From Emcibacteraceae bacterium (GTDB lineage: Bacteria; Pseudomonadota; Alphaproteobacteria; Sphingomonadales; Emcibacteraceae): a stretch of 64,000 bases of DNA. The DNA is taken from NCBI GenBank assembly GCA_021774795.1, contig JAJFIR010000014.1, forward strand, positions 186,001 to 250,000. The letters run 5' to 3'. This document shows, one piece after another, positions 29,491-39,528 of the stretch. The translations under genes and the position numbers were made by a program. The first letter of the stretch is position 1. Each line of letters opens with the position of its first letter. Under the pieces are notes generated by a model that saw only the letters and a program-made list of their open reading frames with translations, did not search any database and was not told the origin of the DNA.

Positions 29491-29555
29491 ATGTTTGTTA
29501 TTTTGACCTATTTACATGATTGATATACACTCCTCTCAACTCAGCGGAGAACAGG

Positions 29556-31220
29556 ATGATAATTTTTCGTATTTCAAATAAAGCATCGATTTTGATAGCT
29601 TCAATATTCTTGTTAATGAGCTGTGATCAGGATACATCCTCATCATTGCCTGTAACCGAACCACAAGTTAAGCGCCCAAATATATTGCTGATCCTTGCCG
29701 ATGATTTAGGATTTTCGGATATTGGTGCTTTTGGCAGTGAAATATCAACGCCAAACTTGGACACGCTTGCCGCAGACGGCGTGCGTATGACAAACCTTTA
29801 TGCAGCGGCGACCTGTTCCCCGACCCGCTCAATGATCATGAGCGGCGTGCCTAGTCACCGTGCCGGCCTTGGCAATATGGTCGAATTAAGAAAACCCAAT
29901 CAAATGGATAAAACGGGCTACGAAGGATATTTAAATCATGATGTGGTCTCTATCGCTACACTGCTTCGCGATGCAGGTTATCACACTTACATGGCGGGTA
30001 AATGGCATTTGGGTTACGCAGATGATCAATCGCCAAAGGCACGAGGGTTCGAGCAATCATTTGCCCTTTTGAATGGGGGCAGCGGACATTTTGATAACAG
30101 TCCCCCCAATCCGCGCGTCAAAAAAGTAATCTACCGTGAAAACGAACAATTGGTTGATTTACCGGAGGATTTTTATTCCAGTCAGTTTTATGCTGATAAA
30201 ATGATCGATTATTTAAAAACCGGTGAAAATGATGACCAGCCTTTTTTTGGTTACCTCACCTTTACCGCACCCCATTGGCCGCTTCAGGCACCGCAAGACT
30301 ATATTGATAAATATGCTGGGAAATATGATGAAGGTTATAATGTCTTAAGAGAAAGACGCATTCTAAAAATGCAGGAATTAGGTCTGGTCGATCCGGACGC
30401 TAAGGTGCAAGCTTCTTATGTGCCTGCTACATTGGATTGGAACAGTTTAAGTGCGGACACCAAAAAAATTAGAAGTCGTGAGATGGAAATTTATGCGGCC
30501 ATGGTTGATAATTTGGATTACCAAGTTGGACGGTTGCTTGATTATCTGGATCAATCAGGTCAGCGCGATAATACGTTGATTATTTTTATGTCTGATAATG
30601 GTGCACAGCTTGGCCTTTCGACATCACCAGATTGGGTTGAGGCCAATTTTGATACGTCATATGAAAATATGGGCAAACAAAGATCATTTGTATATTATGA
30701 TGCCCATTGGGGAGAAATGAGTGGCGGCATATCCCGTCTTTCTAAAAAGTTCCCTACAGAAGGCGGCATCAAAGTTCCCGGCATTATAAATTTTCCTGGC
30801 AGACTTGAAAATTTAAAAGGCGGGCTTAATGATGAGTTTATGACGGTGCTTGACCTCGCACCGACCTTTCTTGAACTGGCAGGAACAAGCCATCCCGGTA
30901 CCACATATGAAGGTAGAGAAGTTCTCCCTCATGTGGGATCATCTGCGGCCCCGTTCTTGAATGGTACATCGGACACCATCCATGATGAAGATTACATCAT
31001 GGTATGGGAACTTTTTAACATGATCGGTGTCCGCAACGGTGACTTTAAAATGATCAAAGTACCAAAGCAATTTGGCACGGGTGATTGGGAATTATTTAAT
31101 CTTGCCAGCGATCCCGGTGAAACCACTAACATTCGTGATCAACATCCCGAACAACTGCAAAAAATGATCAAGGCGTGGGATGATTATGTGGTTGAAAATG
31201 GCGTTGTCTTAGGCGAATAA
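29556..31220 (+). CDS. Sulfatase (arylsulfatase family), predicted lipoprotein
   Basis: 554 residues from ATG 29556, preferred over the upstream TTG frame start because GGAGA precedes it and a lipoprotein signal follows (IASIFLLMSC). Type I sulfatase landmarks are RPNILLILADDLGFSDIGAFG (metal-binding Asp pair), the modification motif CSPTR at Cys87, MAGKWHLGY and SDNGAQ. The Cys must be converted to formylglycine, so a formylglycine-generating enzyme or anSME should exist elsewhere. It should release sulfate from an organic ester in the periplasm or at the outer membrane; marine algal polysaccharides are a plausible but unproven source. Confidence 0.93.
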   Translation: MIIFRISNKASILIASIFLLMSCDQDTSSSLPVTEPQVKRPNILLILADDLGFSDIGAFGSEISTPNLDTLAADGVRMTNLYAAATCSPTRSMIMSGVPSHRAGLGNMVELRKPNQMDKTGYEGYLNHDVVSIATLLRDAGYHTYMAGKWHLGYADDQSPKARGFEQSFALLNGGSGHFDNSPPNPRVKKVIYRENEQLVDLPEDFYSSQFYADKMIDYLKTGENDDQPFFGYLTFTAPHWPLQAPQDYIDKYAGKYDEGYNVLRERRILKMQELGLVDPDAKVQASYVPATLDWNSLSADTKKIRSREMEIYAAMVDNLDYQVGRLLDYLDQSGQRDNTLIIFMSDNGAQLGLSTSPDWVEANFDTSYENMGKQRSFVYYDAHWGEMSGGISRLSKKFPTEGGIKVPGIINFPGRLENLKGGLNDEFMTVLDLAPTFLELAGTSHPGTTYEGREVLPHVGSSAAPFLNGTSDTIHDEDYIMVWELFNMIGVRNGDFKMIKVPKQFGTGDWELFNLASDPGETTNIRDQHPEQLQKMIKAWDDYVVENGVVLGE

Positions 31221-31237
31221 CAGCAACGGGGAACGAT

Positions 31238-31290
31238 TTAAAGCATGTGCTGCATTGATTAGCTGAAATCACCTCCCAAAGCAGTTATAC
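31238..31290 (+). repeat. Intergenic repeat, degenerate copy E
   Basis: GTGCTGCATTGATTAGCTGA followed by AATCACCTCCCAAAGCAG resembles the consensus AAAGTGTTGCATTGACCGGTT..GATCACC.CCCAAAGCGGACA. It lies just after the sulfatase stop. The match is partial and could be chance. Confidence 0.4.
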
Positions 31291-31384
31291 AGTTTAGTAT
31301 TCATTTTTGTGGCTGTGGAATAAAATGCCATGAGATAATTGTCCGTAATAATGATCTGCCCCCCACTTTTCAGTAATATTATTT

Positions 31385-32512
31385 TTACAATAAATAGTTT
31401 TTATAAATTTCGAAGAAAATTGATTTACCTTTTTCTATAAGCTCATCAGGAAAATCATAATCCGAATTATGTATTTGCGGGTTGTTCTCTCCTGCACCAA
31501 AGGCAAACATTGCTCCTTTAGCCGATGCGCTGATAGCACCAAAATCTTCTGCCCAACGAAACGGTTCTGCTAACCATTTTACGTTATGGTTTGTTGCCTT
31601 TGCTGCTTTTGCGATTTGGTCTGCGCATTCATCGTCATTAAAACTTGCGTCAAAAATTTCGGTCCAACCAATATCATATTCTAAACCATTCTTCTTCGCA
31701 GTCTCATCAACGAGTTTTTTTGCAGAACTCACCAACAAATCCATTGCTTCATTGGTTTCGCTTCTTAGATTGACCATTAAAGTCGCGTATGCGGGAGTAA
31801 CTCCAAATGCCTTTTCACCCATATTTGCATGGACGGTCGTCGTCATGACCAATTCATCCTTGTTAATTGTCGCAGATATTTTTGGAAATTCCTGGAGCAG
31901 CTCGGCTAAAGCCAAAGCAGGACTGTTTCCTGTTTCCGGATATGCGGCATGGGCGGTACTTCCAAATAAATCCGTAATCATCCCACGTGATGCGCAATTA
32001 AACGCCCCTGATCGCACCATAACGTCCCCCATTGGATGACCGGGAAGGTTATGCAGTGCAAAGCAATAATCAGGATTAAGCAATTTATATTGCGGATCGG
32101 CGACAATCGCCCTGGCGCCCTCGCCCGTTTCTTCCGCCGGCTGAAGCAGTATGACAACGCTGCCGCGTCTGGGGCGGCACTTCGCTATCTCTATTGCAAG
32201 TCCATATATAATGGACATGTGACCATCATGGCCGCATTTATGAGAAACGCCGGCATTTATTGAGCGGTAAGAAAAATCATTGGTTTCTTCGATGGGCAGT
32301 GCATCAAGTTCAGAACGAAATAATATACATGGGCCTTCTTTTACGGCGTCAAACCGCGCCGCAACCCCGCAACCACCGATACCGGTAATCAAAGCATCTG
32401 GTTTTAACTTTTTCAATTTATCCGCTAACATCGCCGCAGTTTTGAATTCTACCCCAGAAAGTTCGGGGTTTTGGTGAATATTGCGACGTAATTCTATTAA
32501 TTGATCTTTCAT
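31385..32512 (-). CDS. M20-family amidohydrolase (hippurate/N-acyl-amino-acid hydrolase type)
   Basis: 375 residues. The dinuclear metal site of M20D amidohydrolases is visible: SHKCGHDGHM, QPAEETGEGARAI and HNLPGHPMGDV. The family frees amino acids from N-acyl or N-aroyl conjugates in the cytoplasm; no signal peptide is present. It is the last of three reverse-strand genes (NhaC antiporter, class IV aminotransferase, hydrolase; gaps of 45 and 63 bp), a combination suggesting uptake and breakdown of an amino-acid conjugate. Confidence 0.92.
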   Translation of the reverse strand: MKDQLIELRRNIHQNPELSGVEFKTAAMLADKLKKLKPDALITGIGGCGVAARFDAVKEGPCILFRSELDALPIEETNDFSYRSINAGVSHKCGHDGHMSIIYGLAIEIAKCRPRRGSVVILLQPAEETGEGARAIVADPQYKLLNPDYCFALHNLPGHPMGDVMVRSGAFNCASRGMITDLFGSTAHAAYPETGNSPALALAELLQEFPKISATINKDELVMTTTVHANMGEKAFGVTPAYATLMVNLRSETNEAMDLLVSSAKKLVDETAKKNGLEYDIGWTEIFDASFNDDECADQIAKAAKATNHNVKWLAEPFRWAEDFGAISASAKGAMFAFGAGENNPQIHNSDYDFPDELIEKGKSIFFEIYKNYLL

Positions 32513-32575
32513 TATCGGGATATCCTCAACTATTCTCTGGTGCTATTTCTGGACCTATTCGATTTTAATATTAAA

Positions 32576-33508
32576 TTAATCGGGGCAATCTCGTTGGATA
32601 AGATTGTGATAAAGTTCTCGAATTTTAAAGAACATGGACCCTGGTTTAGCGTCACCAATATCGCGTCCATCAATGGAGATAACAGGAACTTGAGCACCAA
32701 AAGTACCAGTGACGAATGCTTCATCCGCGCTATATGTATCGACCAATGAGAAATTTTTCTCTCTGACAATAATACCGTTTTCCCTACAGACATTTATTAC
32801 CTTCGCTCTGGTAATGCCATTCATGCAATAATCGCCCGTTGATGTCCAAAGTTCACCTTTTCTGACAATAAAAAAGTTTGTGGAATTGCAAGTGTTTACA
32901 AACCCATGTGGATCCAGCATCAGGCCTTCATCCGCACCCGCTTTATAAGCCTGGATCATTGCAGTAATACAGTTAAGTTTACTATGCGAATTTAAACGAG
33001 GATCTTGAACGTCGGGAGCACCTCTGCGAACATGAACGGTGAATAGATTAATACCTTTTTTGACGGGTTCCAAACTGGCTTTTTTATGCTCAGCAATTAT
33101 AACTATAGTCGGGCCATAAATACTTAATCTAGGGTCCTGAAACGGGGTGGTTTTGCTGCCACGGGTTACCATCATCCTGATATGGACACCATCATACATG
33201 TCATTTTCAGCAATCGTTCTATATAAAGCGGCCTCAACCTCTTTTTTACTCATTTCTATGTCTAAATCTATTGCTTTCGCGCCTTCGAAAAGTCGATTAA
33301 TATGATCTTCCACAAACACAAGCTTTCCGTTATGCAGTCGTAATCCTTCCCAAATGCCGTCACCAAGCATAAAGCCACTGTCAAAAACTGAAACCTTTGC
33401 TTCATTGCGTAAGAAAAATTCGCCATTCACAAATATTTTTACCGTATCGTTTCTTGCATCTTCTTCGCTTGCATGCGTTGCCGCAGAACTTTTTCCTGAA
33501 CTGGTCAT
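32576..33508 (-). CDS. Class IV aminotransferase (D-amino-acid/branched-chain type)
   Basis: 310 residues, PLP fold type IV. The catalytic Lys lies in LNSHSKLNCITAMIQAYKAG (the KxxN-like stretch after HSK); the phosphate-binding elements are TCNSTNFFIVRKGEL and GITRAKVINVCRENGI, and the N-terminal region VFDSGFMLGDGIWEGLRLHN is typical. It transfers amino groups between an amino acid and a keto acid in the cytoplasm. Branched-chain versus D-alanine specificity is not decidable here. It lies between the hydrolase and the NhaC antiporter in a presumed operon. Confidence 0.92.
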   Translation of the reverse strand: MTSSGKSSAATHASEEDARNDTVKIFVNGEFFLRNEAKVSVFDSGFMLGDGIWEGLRLHNGKLVFVEDHINRLFEGAKAIDLDIEMSKKEVEAALYRTIAENDMYDGVHIRMMVTRGSKTTPFQDPRLSIYGPTIVIIAEHKKASLEPVKKGINLFTVHVRRGAPDVQDPRLNSHSKLNCITAMIQAYKAGADEGLMLDPHGFVNTCNSTNFFIVRKGELWTSTGDYCMNGITRAKVINVCRENGIIVREKNFSLVDTYSADEAFVTGTFGAQVPVISIDGRDIGDAKPGSMFFKIRELYHNLIQRDCPD

Positions 33509-33553
33509 TACGTCTCTATCCTTAAGTTAAATTTCGTCCGAACGTTAGCTGGT

Positions 33554-35071
33554 TCAATAATCTGAACCAGAAGGTTTCGCGGCACCGGAGTTAATAAATT
33601 CTGTAGCAGAGACAGACACACCATTAACAATGATTTGTTCGTCTGCTTCCTCCCAGCTTGTAAGTTCTTCATCACTTGCAGTCGGCATAAACCACCCTGT
33701 CATACCCCAGAAAATATCGATCAACGGTGCAATCCAGTTGGCAAAAGCAAATGGCGCATACGAAAGCGTAGGAATACCCAGTGTACCACTAACAAAAACA
33801 GCTCCGGAATTCCAGGGAATTAAAGGTGCAGTCATTGTGGCACCATCTTCCAGTAACCGGGATACGTTCGCTGATGACAGCTTCATACCTCTAAATACCG
33901 GCGTAAACATCCTCCCCGGTATTGTATAGGCCACAAACGCGTTACTGGTCAGGTTAAAGCCAAATGTCGCCAACAACGTAGCTAAAACAAGTTTACTACG
34001 GCTGTTAAGCTTTTTTATCAACGGATCAAGAATAGTGCTTAAGGCACCCGTTTGTTCGAGAACTCCACCAAAAGCCAGTGCAATCATAACCAGTGATATG
34101 ACCCACATCATAGACATGATACCGCCTTTACTTAATAGCTGATCAATTTGCGTAACACCGGTTTGACTGTCATAACCCAACATTAGCACGTTCAGGACAT
34201 CCGCTAGTGTTGCGCCCTGAACAGCAATTGCAACAATTCCTGCTGTAACGACGCCCATAAAAATACCGGGGAGCGGCGCGATTTTCCTTATTATGGTAAT
34301 TAATATGACTAATGGCGGTGCTAAAAGCCACCCATTGAAAATAAAAGTCTGGTCCAGGGTATCCGATAATAATTCAACGCCCCCGGATTCTGCAATATCA
34401 CTTGTATATTCTTTGCCAATTAAAAAATATATGATAAGCGCAACCAATATTGACGGAATTGTCGTTGGCAGCATGTTGCGGATATGGGCATATAAATTGG
34501 TTCCTACAATGCCGGCTGCAAAATTCGTTGTGTCAGACAGCGGTGACATTTTATCACCAAACCACGCGCCTGAAACGATTGCGCCAGCACACAAATATGC
34601 AGGAATTCCCATGCTTTCACCGATCCCTAACAGGGCTAAACCAAGTGTACCTATGGTTCCCCAGGAAGTTCCCGTTGCCACTGAAATGATGGCACAAACG
34701 ATACATGTCATAGGCAAAAAAGTGCTTGGTTCAAGAATACTCAATCCGGTTTTAGTGAATAATGGGACGGTACCGCTCAAAATCCAGGATCCAATCGTCA
34801 TCCCGACCGCCATAAAAATACATATTACCGGTATAGAACGGGTAATAGAAACTGATATGCCTTTTTGAATATCTTGCCATTCATTACCCTGAATAATACC
34901 AAATAATGAAGCAATCGCCACACCCAATATCAGCGGTATATGAGGTGCTCCACCTACAATTAAAATCTGATAACTTAATAATCCTAATGTTAACAGGAGT
35001 GGGGCGATTGCAAGGATATATTTTATTGCGCCTGACCGGTTAATGACCTTACGCATTGTATCTTTGTACAT
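33554..35071 (-). CDS. NhaC-family Na+/H+ antiporter (first copy)
   Basis: 505 residues from ATG 35071. A longer frame to 35254 would add 61 residues of non-membrane, AT-rich sequence overlapping the divergent gene, which I reject. There are about 12 transmembrane helices. ATGTSWGTIGTLGLALLGIG, GAWFGDKMSPLSDTTNFAA and TAPLIPWNSGAVFVSGTLG are NhaC/YheL-type motifs. It should exchange sodium for protons, or may carry an organic ion, as some members are thought to exchange substrates. It heads the three-gene catabolic-looking set. Confidence 0.88.
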   Translation of the reverse strand: MYKDTMRKVINRSGAIKYILAIAPLLLTLGLLSYQILIVGGAPHIPLILGVAIASLFGIIQGNEWQDIQKGISVSITRSIPVICIFMAVGMTIGSWILSGTVPLFTKTGLSILEPSTFLPMTCIVCAIISVATGTSWGTIGTLGLALLGIGESMGIPAYLCAGAIVSGAWFGDKMSPLSDTTNFAAGIVGTNLYAHIRNMLPTTIPSILVALIIYFLIGKEYTSDIAESGGVELLSDTLDQTFIFNGWLLAPPLVILITIIRKIAPLPGIFMGVVTAGIVAIAVQGATLADVLNVLMLGYDSQTGVTQIDQLLSKGGIMSMMWVISLVMIALAFGGVLEQTGALSTILDPLIKKLNSRSKLVLATLLATFGFNLTSNAFVAYTIPGRMFTPVFRGMKLSSANVSRLLEDGATMTAPLIPWNSGAVFVSGTLGIPTLSYAPFAFANWIAPLIDIFWGMTGWFMPTASDEELTSWEEADEQIIVNGVSVSATEFINSGAAKPSGSDY

Positions 35072-35234
35072 TTTTCTTATGATATCCTTTAACAAGGGGT
35101 CTAGTTGAGCTAATAATTTAAGTAAATAACATATCGTCGAAAGATTGACGACATTATAGCTAAAATAAAAATTTTTACTCAATTTTGATTTTGTGCTATA
35201 ACTTTTTTTTATTATTAGATAATAGGAGAGCATC

Positions 35235-36044
35235 ATGAAGTTCCGGTTTCTCACCCTTGCAGGTATTGTAATGACTTGCTTTATTAACTCACCCGTTTTT
35301 TCACAAGATATATATGAAATGCAGAAGAGACAATTAGAGCAAGAAAAACAGAGACAACGTGAATTTGAAGAACAACAAAGGCAAACAAATCAACAAATAC
35401 AAAATATTTTAAACCAGAGAGGAAGAAGCCAGAATAGTTTTGGAAATGTAATTCTTGATGCTCAACGTCAAAATCAACAACAACGCAATGATCAACAAAT
35501 CAAAAGATTTGAAGAACAGGAACAGCAAAATGAACGTTTTCGGCAACAACAGGAAGCTCAAAGGGCTAGCGATCGGGAAATTTTGAGAAAAATGATGGAG
35601 GACGCGAACTCCACCAGCCAACCTTCGGTGCAAGCGGACACAGGTGGAAGGTATGTTCCCCCACAACCCACCGACACCTCGCAAGAAGCTGCCGGATATA
35701 CCGAAGAACGGGCAGAAGAGTATTTTGAGAACAACTCACCCGTAACATCAAGCACAAGAACTGACCGTGCAACCGTTAATATTGATGACCTTGATGGCTC
35801 AGATGAAGGAGGTCTCATCATCAATGTGCGTGACGATGATCCTGCCCCGGCCCAACCAGCCGCACCAGCACAAAGATCCTGCGGATGCTATCAACCCTAT
35901 TATATGATGGATTTACTTGGCTTTTGTCGCATCGATTCAAGTTGGAGTCTGGATAATCCCGGCAAATCGCCGCCAGCGGAATTGTACCGTGTTGAAGTTT
36001 GTAGAAATCCGGACAGATCGCCAGCAATGGATGAATTTCACTGA
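35235..36044 (+). CDS. Secreted Gln-rich coiled-coil protein of unknown function
   Basis: 269 residues, with AGGAG-type site AATAGGAGAGC just upstream. Residues 1-23 are a signal peptide ending VFSQ. Residues about 27-118 are a charged, Gln-rich coiled coil (repeats of RQ/QQ/EQ). A low-complexity acidic/Pro-rich linker (120-215) and a small C-terminal module with cysteines (SCGCYQPYYMMDLLGFCRID...VEVCRNP) complete it. No family is recognised. It is 45 bp upstream of two paralogous secreted FecR-domain proteins, so the three are probably one operon; the coiled coil could make it a scaffold or spacer at the cell surface. This role is inference. Confidence 0.75.
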   Translation: MKFRFLTLAGIVMTCFINSPVFSQDIYEMQKRQLEQEKQRQREFEEQQRQTNQQIQNILNQRGRSQNSFGNVILDAQRQNQQQRNDQQIKRFEEQEQQNERFRQQQEAQRASDREILRKMMEDANSTSQPSVQADTGGRYVPPQPTDTSQEAAGYTEERAEEYFENNSPVTSSTRTDRATVNIDDLDGSDEGGLIINVRDDDPAPAQPAAPAQRSCGCYQPYYMMDLLGFCRIDSSWSLDNPGKSPPAELYRVEVCRNPDRSPAMDEFH

Positions 36045-36089
36045 TATTAATCGACGGTGTAAAAGAAGATTAAACAAAAGGGGAAAAGC

Positions 36090-37757
36090 GTGACGTCAAA
36101 AGTTATTAAATTCTTCGCTCTTACAGCCATATTATTATGTACCTCTGAGACCGCTACATTCGGGCAAGCCATTCCCGCCGAAGAATTTCCCCTAAAAAGC
36201 GAGGAAGAACTAAGAGAAATTCTAAGGTCAGCCAAATCATTTTTTGAATTGGAGCAAACATCCAACCTCATTAATAGTATGGATCGTTGTGGACGTTTCG
36301 CCAATGACGCTGCAGAGGCGCTCACAAATATGCGAAGGATCAAAGCTAATTCAGAGGGAAATGTTACGCGAGCGATACAGATTGAATATGAAGAGCAGAG
36401 GGGAAAAAACGAAGTCGCTTTGTTTGATTACAAAAGCTGTTTTACCAGAAACCTTTCAGGTATGCGCGAAATGATGGCGCGAGGCATTACTACCTATGAA
36501 GCTCATAAAGCAGAATTTGACCGACAGGCAACAAATTACACCAACGTCCCCGACATGGCGAGTTATATATTAGCAGTTGAGGCCGCATTGCAAAGACTTG
36601 TTATAGCTGAAACGCAACGTGATTTCGATAACTCCAAGAGGGGCATTGGGAGAAGACCAGACGATACCATTGCAATAGTAAAAAATGTACATCGTGATGT
36701 TCGTGTTTTGCCAGGTGGGCGCGGTAATGATTGGAAACCAGTCGGGGTCAATTATGGGCTGCGACTACGCGACGAAATACGGACCGGGCCGCGTGGTCGG
36801 GTTCGTTTTGTCTTAAATGATCACTATGTAGATAGTAGCGGAAGAGAATCGGGACCAACGATAATAAACATGAATTCTAATACGCATATCAAAATGGAGC
36901 GTTATGCAGTATCATTTAACGATCCCAAAAAGAGCGAAAGTGTACTTGGGCTTGTCAAAGGGGCATTACGTGCGTTCACAAGAAACTTTGGTATTAATCA
37001 TAGTGTAAGAGTTGGTGGAGGTAATGTTACTGGTGGAATTCGCGGCACCGAAGCAAGTTTTGAATATGACCCGAATACCGATGTATTTAACATGCATGTT
37101 GATCATGGTGACGCGTTTATAGAACATAACGGACAGGAAATCTCGGTCGCACCGAAAACATCGCGAACAGTTGCATTCGGCAATTTAAGTCCTGCGCGGC
37201 CGCTTACTGAAGAACAATGGGCGAATATTGTCGCCAACACCGGTGACGGGTATGCGGAAACGGCAGAAACCAGTCGGTTGGCGGCATTAAGCCTATCTGA
37301 AATTGACGCAGAGCCAAGGATTGCGCAGCCCGCAACACCGGTTAATGTAGATGAAGAATTTAGACGGGAAATGGCGAAAATTTATGTAAGGTCATTTCTT
37401 GAAAGTATAAGAGATTACGATGAAAATTTGTATTTAAGTTTAGCAGTCGGACAGATCAGAAATTCATATGACATAAGCACGCAAACTAAAACATTTCGTG
37501 AATTTGTCGATGGCCGAGGAGAACGCCCCCTTAACTGGACCCATCAGTGCGCAGTTTGTTTGAATGACGACAAGAACACGTGTCAGGTTCAAGTCTATGT
37601 TGATGCCGTAGATCCCACGCAAAGCAAAAGTTTGATTTTCTGGTACGAAGAAAGTGACGATAATAGTGTTGGAAGGGCAATATCGAAAGCGGCTCTCGCA
37701 CAAGGTGATGATTTAGTGAGATTTCAATCACTTAATCCCGTTTGTGAAGTAAATTGA
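36090..37757 (+). CDS. Secreted FecR-domain protein, paralogue 1
   Basis: 555 residues, GTG start preceded by AAAGGGGAAAAG. The signal peptide covers residues 1-26 (LTAILLCTSETATFGQ). Residues 28-190 form a helical domain with Cys67 and Cys117. Residues about 198-360 resemble a FecR domain (LRLRDEIRTGPRGRVRFVL, NTHIKM, LVKGALRAFT, GIRGTEASFEYD, VDHGDAFI). Residues about 440-555 are a C-terminal domain with a CAVC pair and further Cys. Unlike classical FecR regulators it has no cytoplasmic or transmembrane part, so it acts outside the cytoplasm. It is the first of two tandem paralogues following the Gln-rich gene. Function unknown. Confidence 0.8.
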   Translation: MTSKVIKFFALTAILLCTSETATFGQAIPAEEFPLKSEEELREILRSAKSFFELEQTSNLINSMDRCGRFANDAAEALTNMRRIKANSEGNVTRAIQIEYEEQRGKNEVALFDYKSCFTRNLSGMREMMARGITTYEAHKAEFDRQATNYTNVPDMASYILAVEAALQRLVIAETQRDFDNSKRGIGRRPDDTIAIVKNVHRDVRVLPGGRGNDWKPVGVNYGLRLRDEIRTGPRGRVRFVLNDHYVDSSGRESGPTIINMNSNTHIKMERYAVSFNDPKKSESVLGLVKGALRAFTRNFGINHSVRVGGGNVTGGIRGTEASFEYDPNTDVFNMHVDHGDAFIEHNGQEISVAPKTSRTVAFGNLSPARPLTEEQWANIVANTGDGYAETAETSRLAALSLSEIDAEPRIAQPATPVNVDEEFRREMAKIYVRSFLESIRDYDENLYLSLAVGQIRNSYDISTQTKTFREFVDGRGERPLNWTHQCAVCLNDDKNTCQVQVYVDAVDPTQSKSLIFWYEESDDNSVGRAISKAALAQGDDLVRFQSLNPVCEVN

Positions 37758-37774
37758 TAAAACAGAGAGGTTCT

Positions 37775-39493
37775 ATGAATAAATTTTATGCATTTATATC
37801 GTTATTGTATTTATGTTCGGTTTTGGGTACATCCTTATCTAGAGCGCAAGCAATTCCTGCTGAAGAATTTCAGAATATGGATCTTGATGAGTTGGAACGG
37901 GAGCTAAAGGCAGCAAAGTATTTTGCAGATTTAAATCGAGCTTCGTTTTTTATAAACGGGAGCGAAAGGTGCGGCACTTTTCTGGATGATGCGTCAGAAT
38001 CCTTACAAAATATGCGGCAGATAAGGGCGGATTCAGCCGGTCAGGTTACGGAAGCAATTCAAAGAGCATATCAGGAAGAGCAGGACAAAAATCAAGTCGC
38101 CTTGTTTGATTATAGATCCTGTTTCACCCGTAACATGGCGGGATACCCGGAATTGACGGAAGTTGGTATCACGACATACGAAACGCATAAGACAGCATTT
38201 GATAGAACTAAAGATAACTATTCAAATGTACCAGATATTTACAACTATATTGCCGCCCTCGAAAACGCCATTGAGAATTATACTGAAACTGATGAAGGCG
38301 ATTTTATCGGTGAGCTAGCTAATGTTCATAACACTGTAGACGTTTTGCAGGGCGGAAGAGGAAGCGAGTGGAAAACGGTATCAAGAGGATATAAATTACG
38401 TGTTAAAGACGAGCTAAGAACCGGACCAAGAGGACGCACCCGCATCCTTTTTGCCGATCGTTATAACGCTGGGAATGCTGGACCTACTGTTATTAATATT
38501 GGTAGCGGATCGCAAATTCGGATCGAAGATTTCACTGTAAATTTAACCGCTCAAGCAAACCGTCGGGGTATAATTAGTTTAATCAGAGGAAAAATGCGCG
38601 CCTTTACAAGAGGATGGGGATTTGGCAGCAGTTTTCAGGTGCGAACAGGAGCATCTATTGCAAGCTCAGGCGGTACAGCAATTAATATTGGTGGCGATAC
38701 GCAAATTGGTACGAATAATGATGACGGGTTGTTAAGACAGATAGGCCACTATTTTCAAAAAATGTTCATGGCTTACGCACAATCAAATACTGGTGTGTAT
38801 GGCACAGAAGTCGCGATTGAATATTTTCCTGACACTGATTTATTAAATGTCCATTTAAATCGCGGCAATGCTGTAATATTATTTGATGGGGAGCAAATAC
38901 CGATGGAACCGAACACGGGAAGAACGGTGGCATTTGGTAATATCAGTCCGGTTCGAACCGTGAGGGAAGATGTATGGAATTCATTCGTGCGTGAAACAGG
39001 CGACGGATATGTTGAAACAGCTCAGACTTTAGGTATAGAAAACGCAGAACCAATTGAAAGCCTGATTAAACCAAATGAGAGTTATACCAATGACAGGTAT
39101 AATGCCGAATTCCATGTTTGGCGCTTACTTGAAAGTATGTCCACATATGATCGGGGTACTTTTTCCCGCTTGGCATCGGGACAATTAAGAAATTCATACG
39201 ACGAAAGCATGAAAACCAAAACATTTCGTGAATTTATTGATTTTGATGGCCAGCGCCCCAAGACCTGGACACCGAAATGTAGCGTTTGCTGGATAGATGC
39301 AGATGGTACAAAAGTATGTCAGGTGCAAATTTTCGTTGAAGCAGATAATCCGGATCAAAATAAAGACCTTTTATTCTGGTTATACAATATTGATGCCGGT
39401 GATTTGGCGGTTACGATCAATCGGGCAAGCCTAGCAGAAGGCGTGGAATTAAGCTCATTCAATTCACATAACCCAGTTTGTTTTGCACAATAA
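37775..39493 (+). CDS. Secreted FecR-domain protein, paralogue 2
   Basis: 572 residues from ATG 37775, chosen over TTG 37754 because AGAGAGG lies just upstream and a signal peptide follows (FISLLYLCSVLGTSLSRAQ). It is collinear with paralogue 1 from AIPAEEF through VALFDYRSCFTRN, the FecR domain (LRVKDELRTGPRGRTRILF; LIRGKMRAFTRG; GVYGTEVAIEYFPDTDLLNV) and the C-terminal Cys domain. It has an extra ~40-residue segment inside the FecR domain (SSGGTAINIGGDTQIG, then LLRQIGHYFQKMFMAYA), probably an inserted amphipathic helix. The gap to paralogue 1 is 17 bp, so they are cotranscribed. Function unknown. Confidence 0.8.
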   Translation: MNKFYAFISLLYLCSVLGTSLSRAQAIPAEEFQNMDLDELERELKAAKYFADLNRASFFINGSERCGTFLDDASESLQNMRQIRADSAGQVTEAIQRAYQEEQDKNQVALFDYRSCFTRNMAGYPELTEVGITTYETHKTAFDRTKDNYSNVPDIYNYIAALENAIENYTETDEGDFIGELANVHNTVDVLQGGRGSEWKTVSRGYKLRVKDELRTGPRGRTRILFADRYNAGNAGPTVINIGSGSQIRIEDFTVNLTAQANRRGIISLIRGKMRAFTRGWGFGSSFQVRTGASIASSGGTAINIGGDTQIGTNNDDGLLRQIGHYFQKMFMAYAQSNTGVYGTEVAIEYFPDTDLLNVHLNRGNAVILFDGEQIPMEPNTGRTVAFGNISPVRTVREDVWNSFVRETGDGYVETAQTLGIENAEPIESLIKPNESYTNDRYNAEFHVWRLLESMSTYDRGTFSRLASGQLRNSYDESMKTKTFREFIDFDGQRPKTWTPKCSVCWIDADGTKVCQVQIFVEADNPDQNKDLLFWLYNIDAGDLAVTINRASLAEGVELSSFNSHNPVCFAQ

Positions 39494-39528
39494 TGTGAAT
39501 ATCATCACTTTGCTTACACACGAAATTA

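Larger units (their letters stand above)
29050..29555 (+). other. 506-bp region between sensor kinase and sulfatase: duplication remnant and repeat fragments
   Basis: It holds the 17-mer GGCCCAGACTGTGTGAA at 29086-29102 (identical to 45770-45786), the duplicated MmgE/PrpD gene tail at 29293-29427, and one copy of the intergenic repeat at about 29440-29490. No intact gene is seen; a reverse-strand frame through the region is an artefact of the duplicated coding sequence. Confidence 0.7.

Noticed and set aside
35072-35254. 61-residue N-terminal extension of the first NhaC antiporter
   Set aside because: AT-rich, overlaps the start of the divergent secreted gene, and lies before the first family-like residues; ATG 35071 is preferred.
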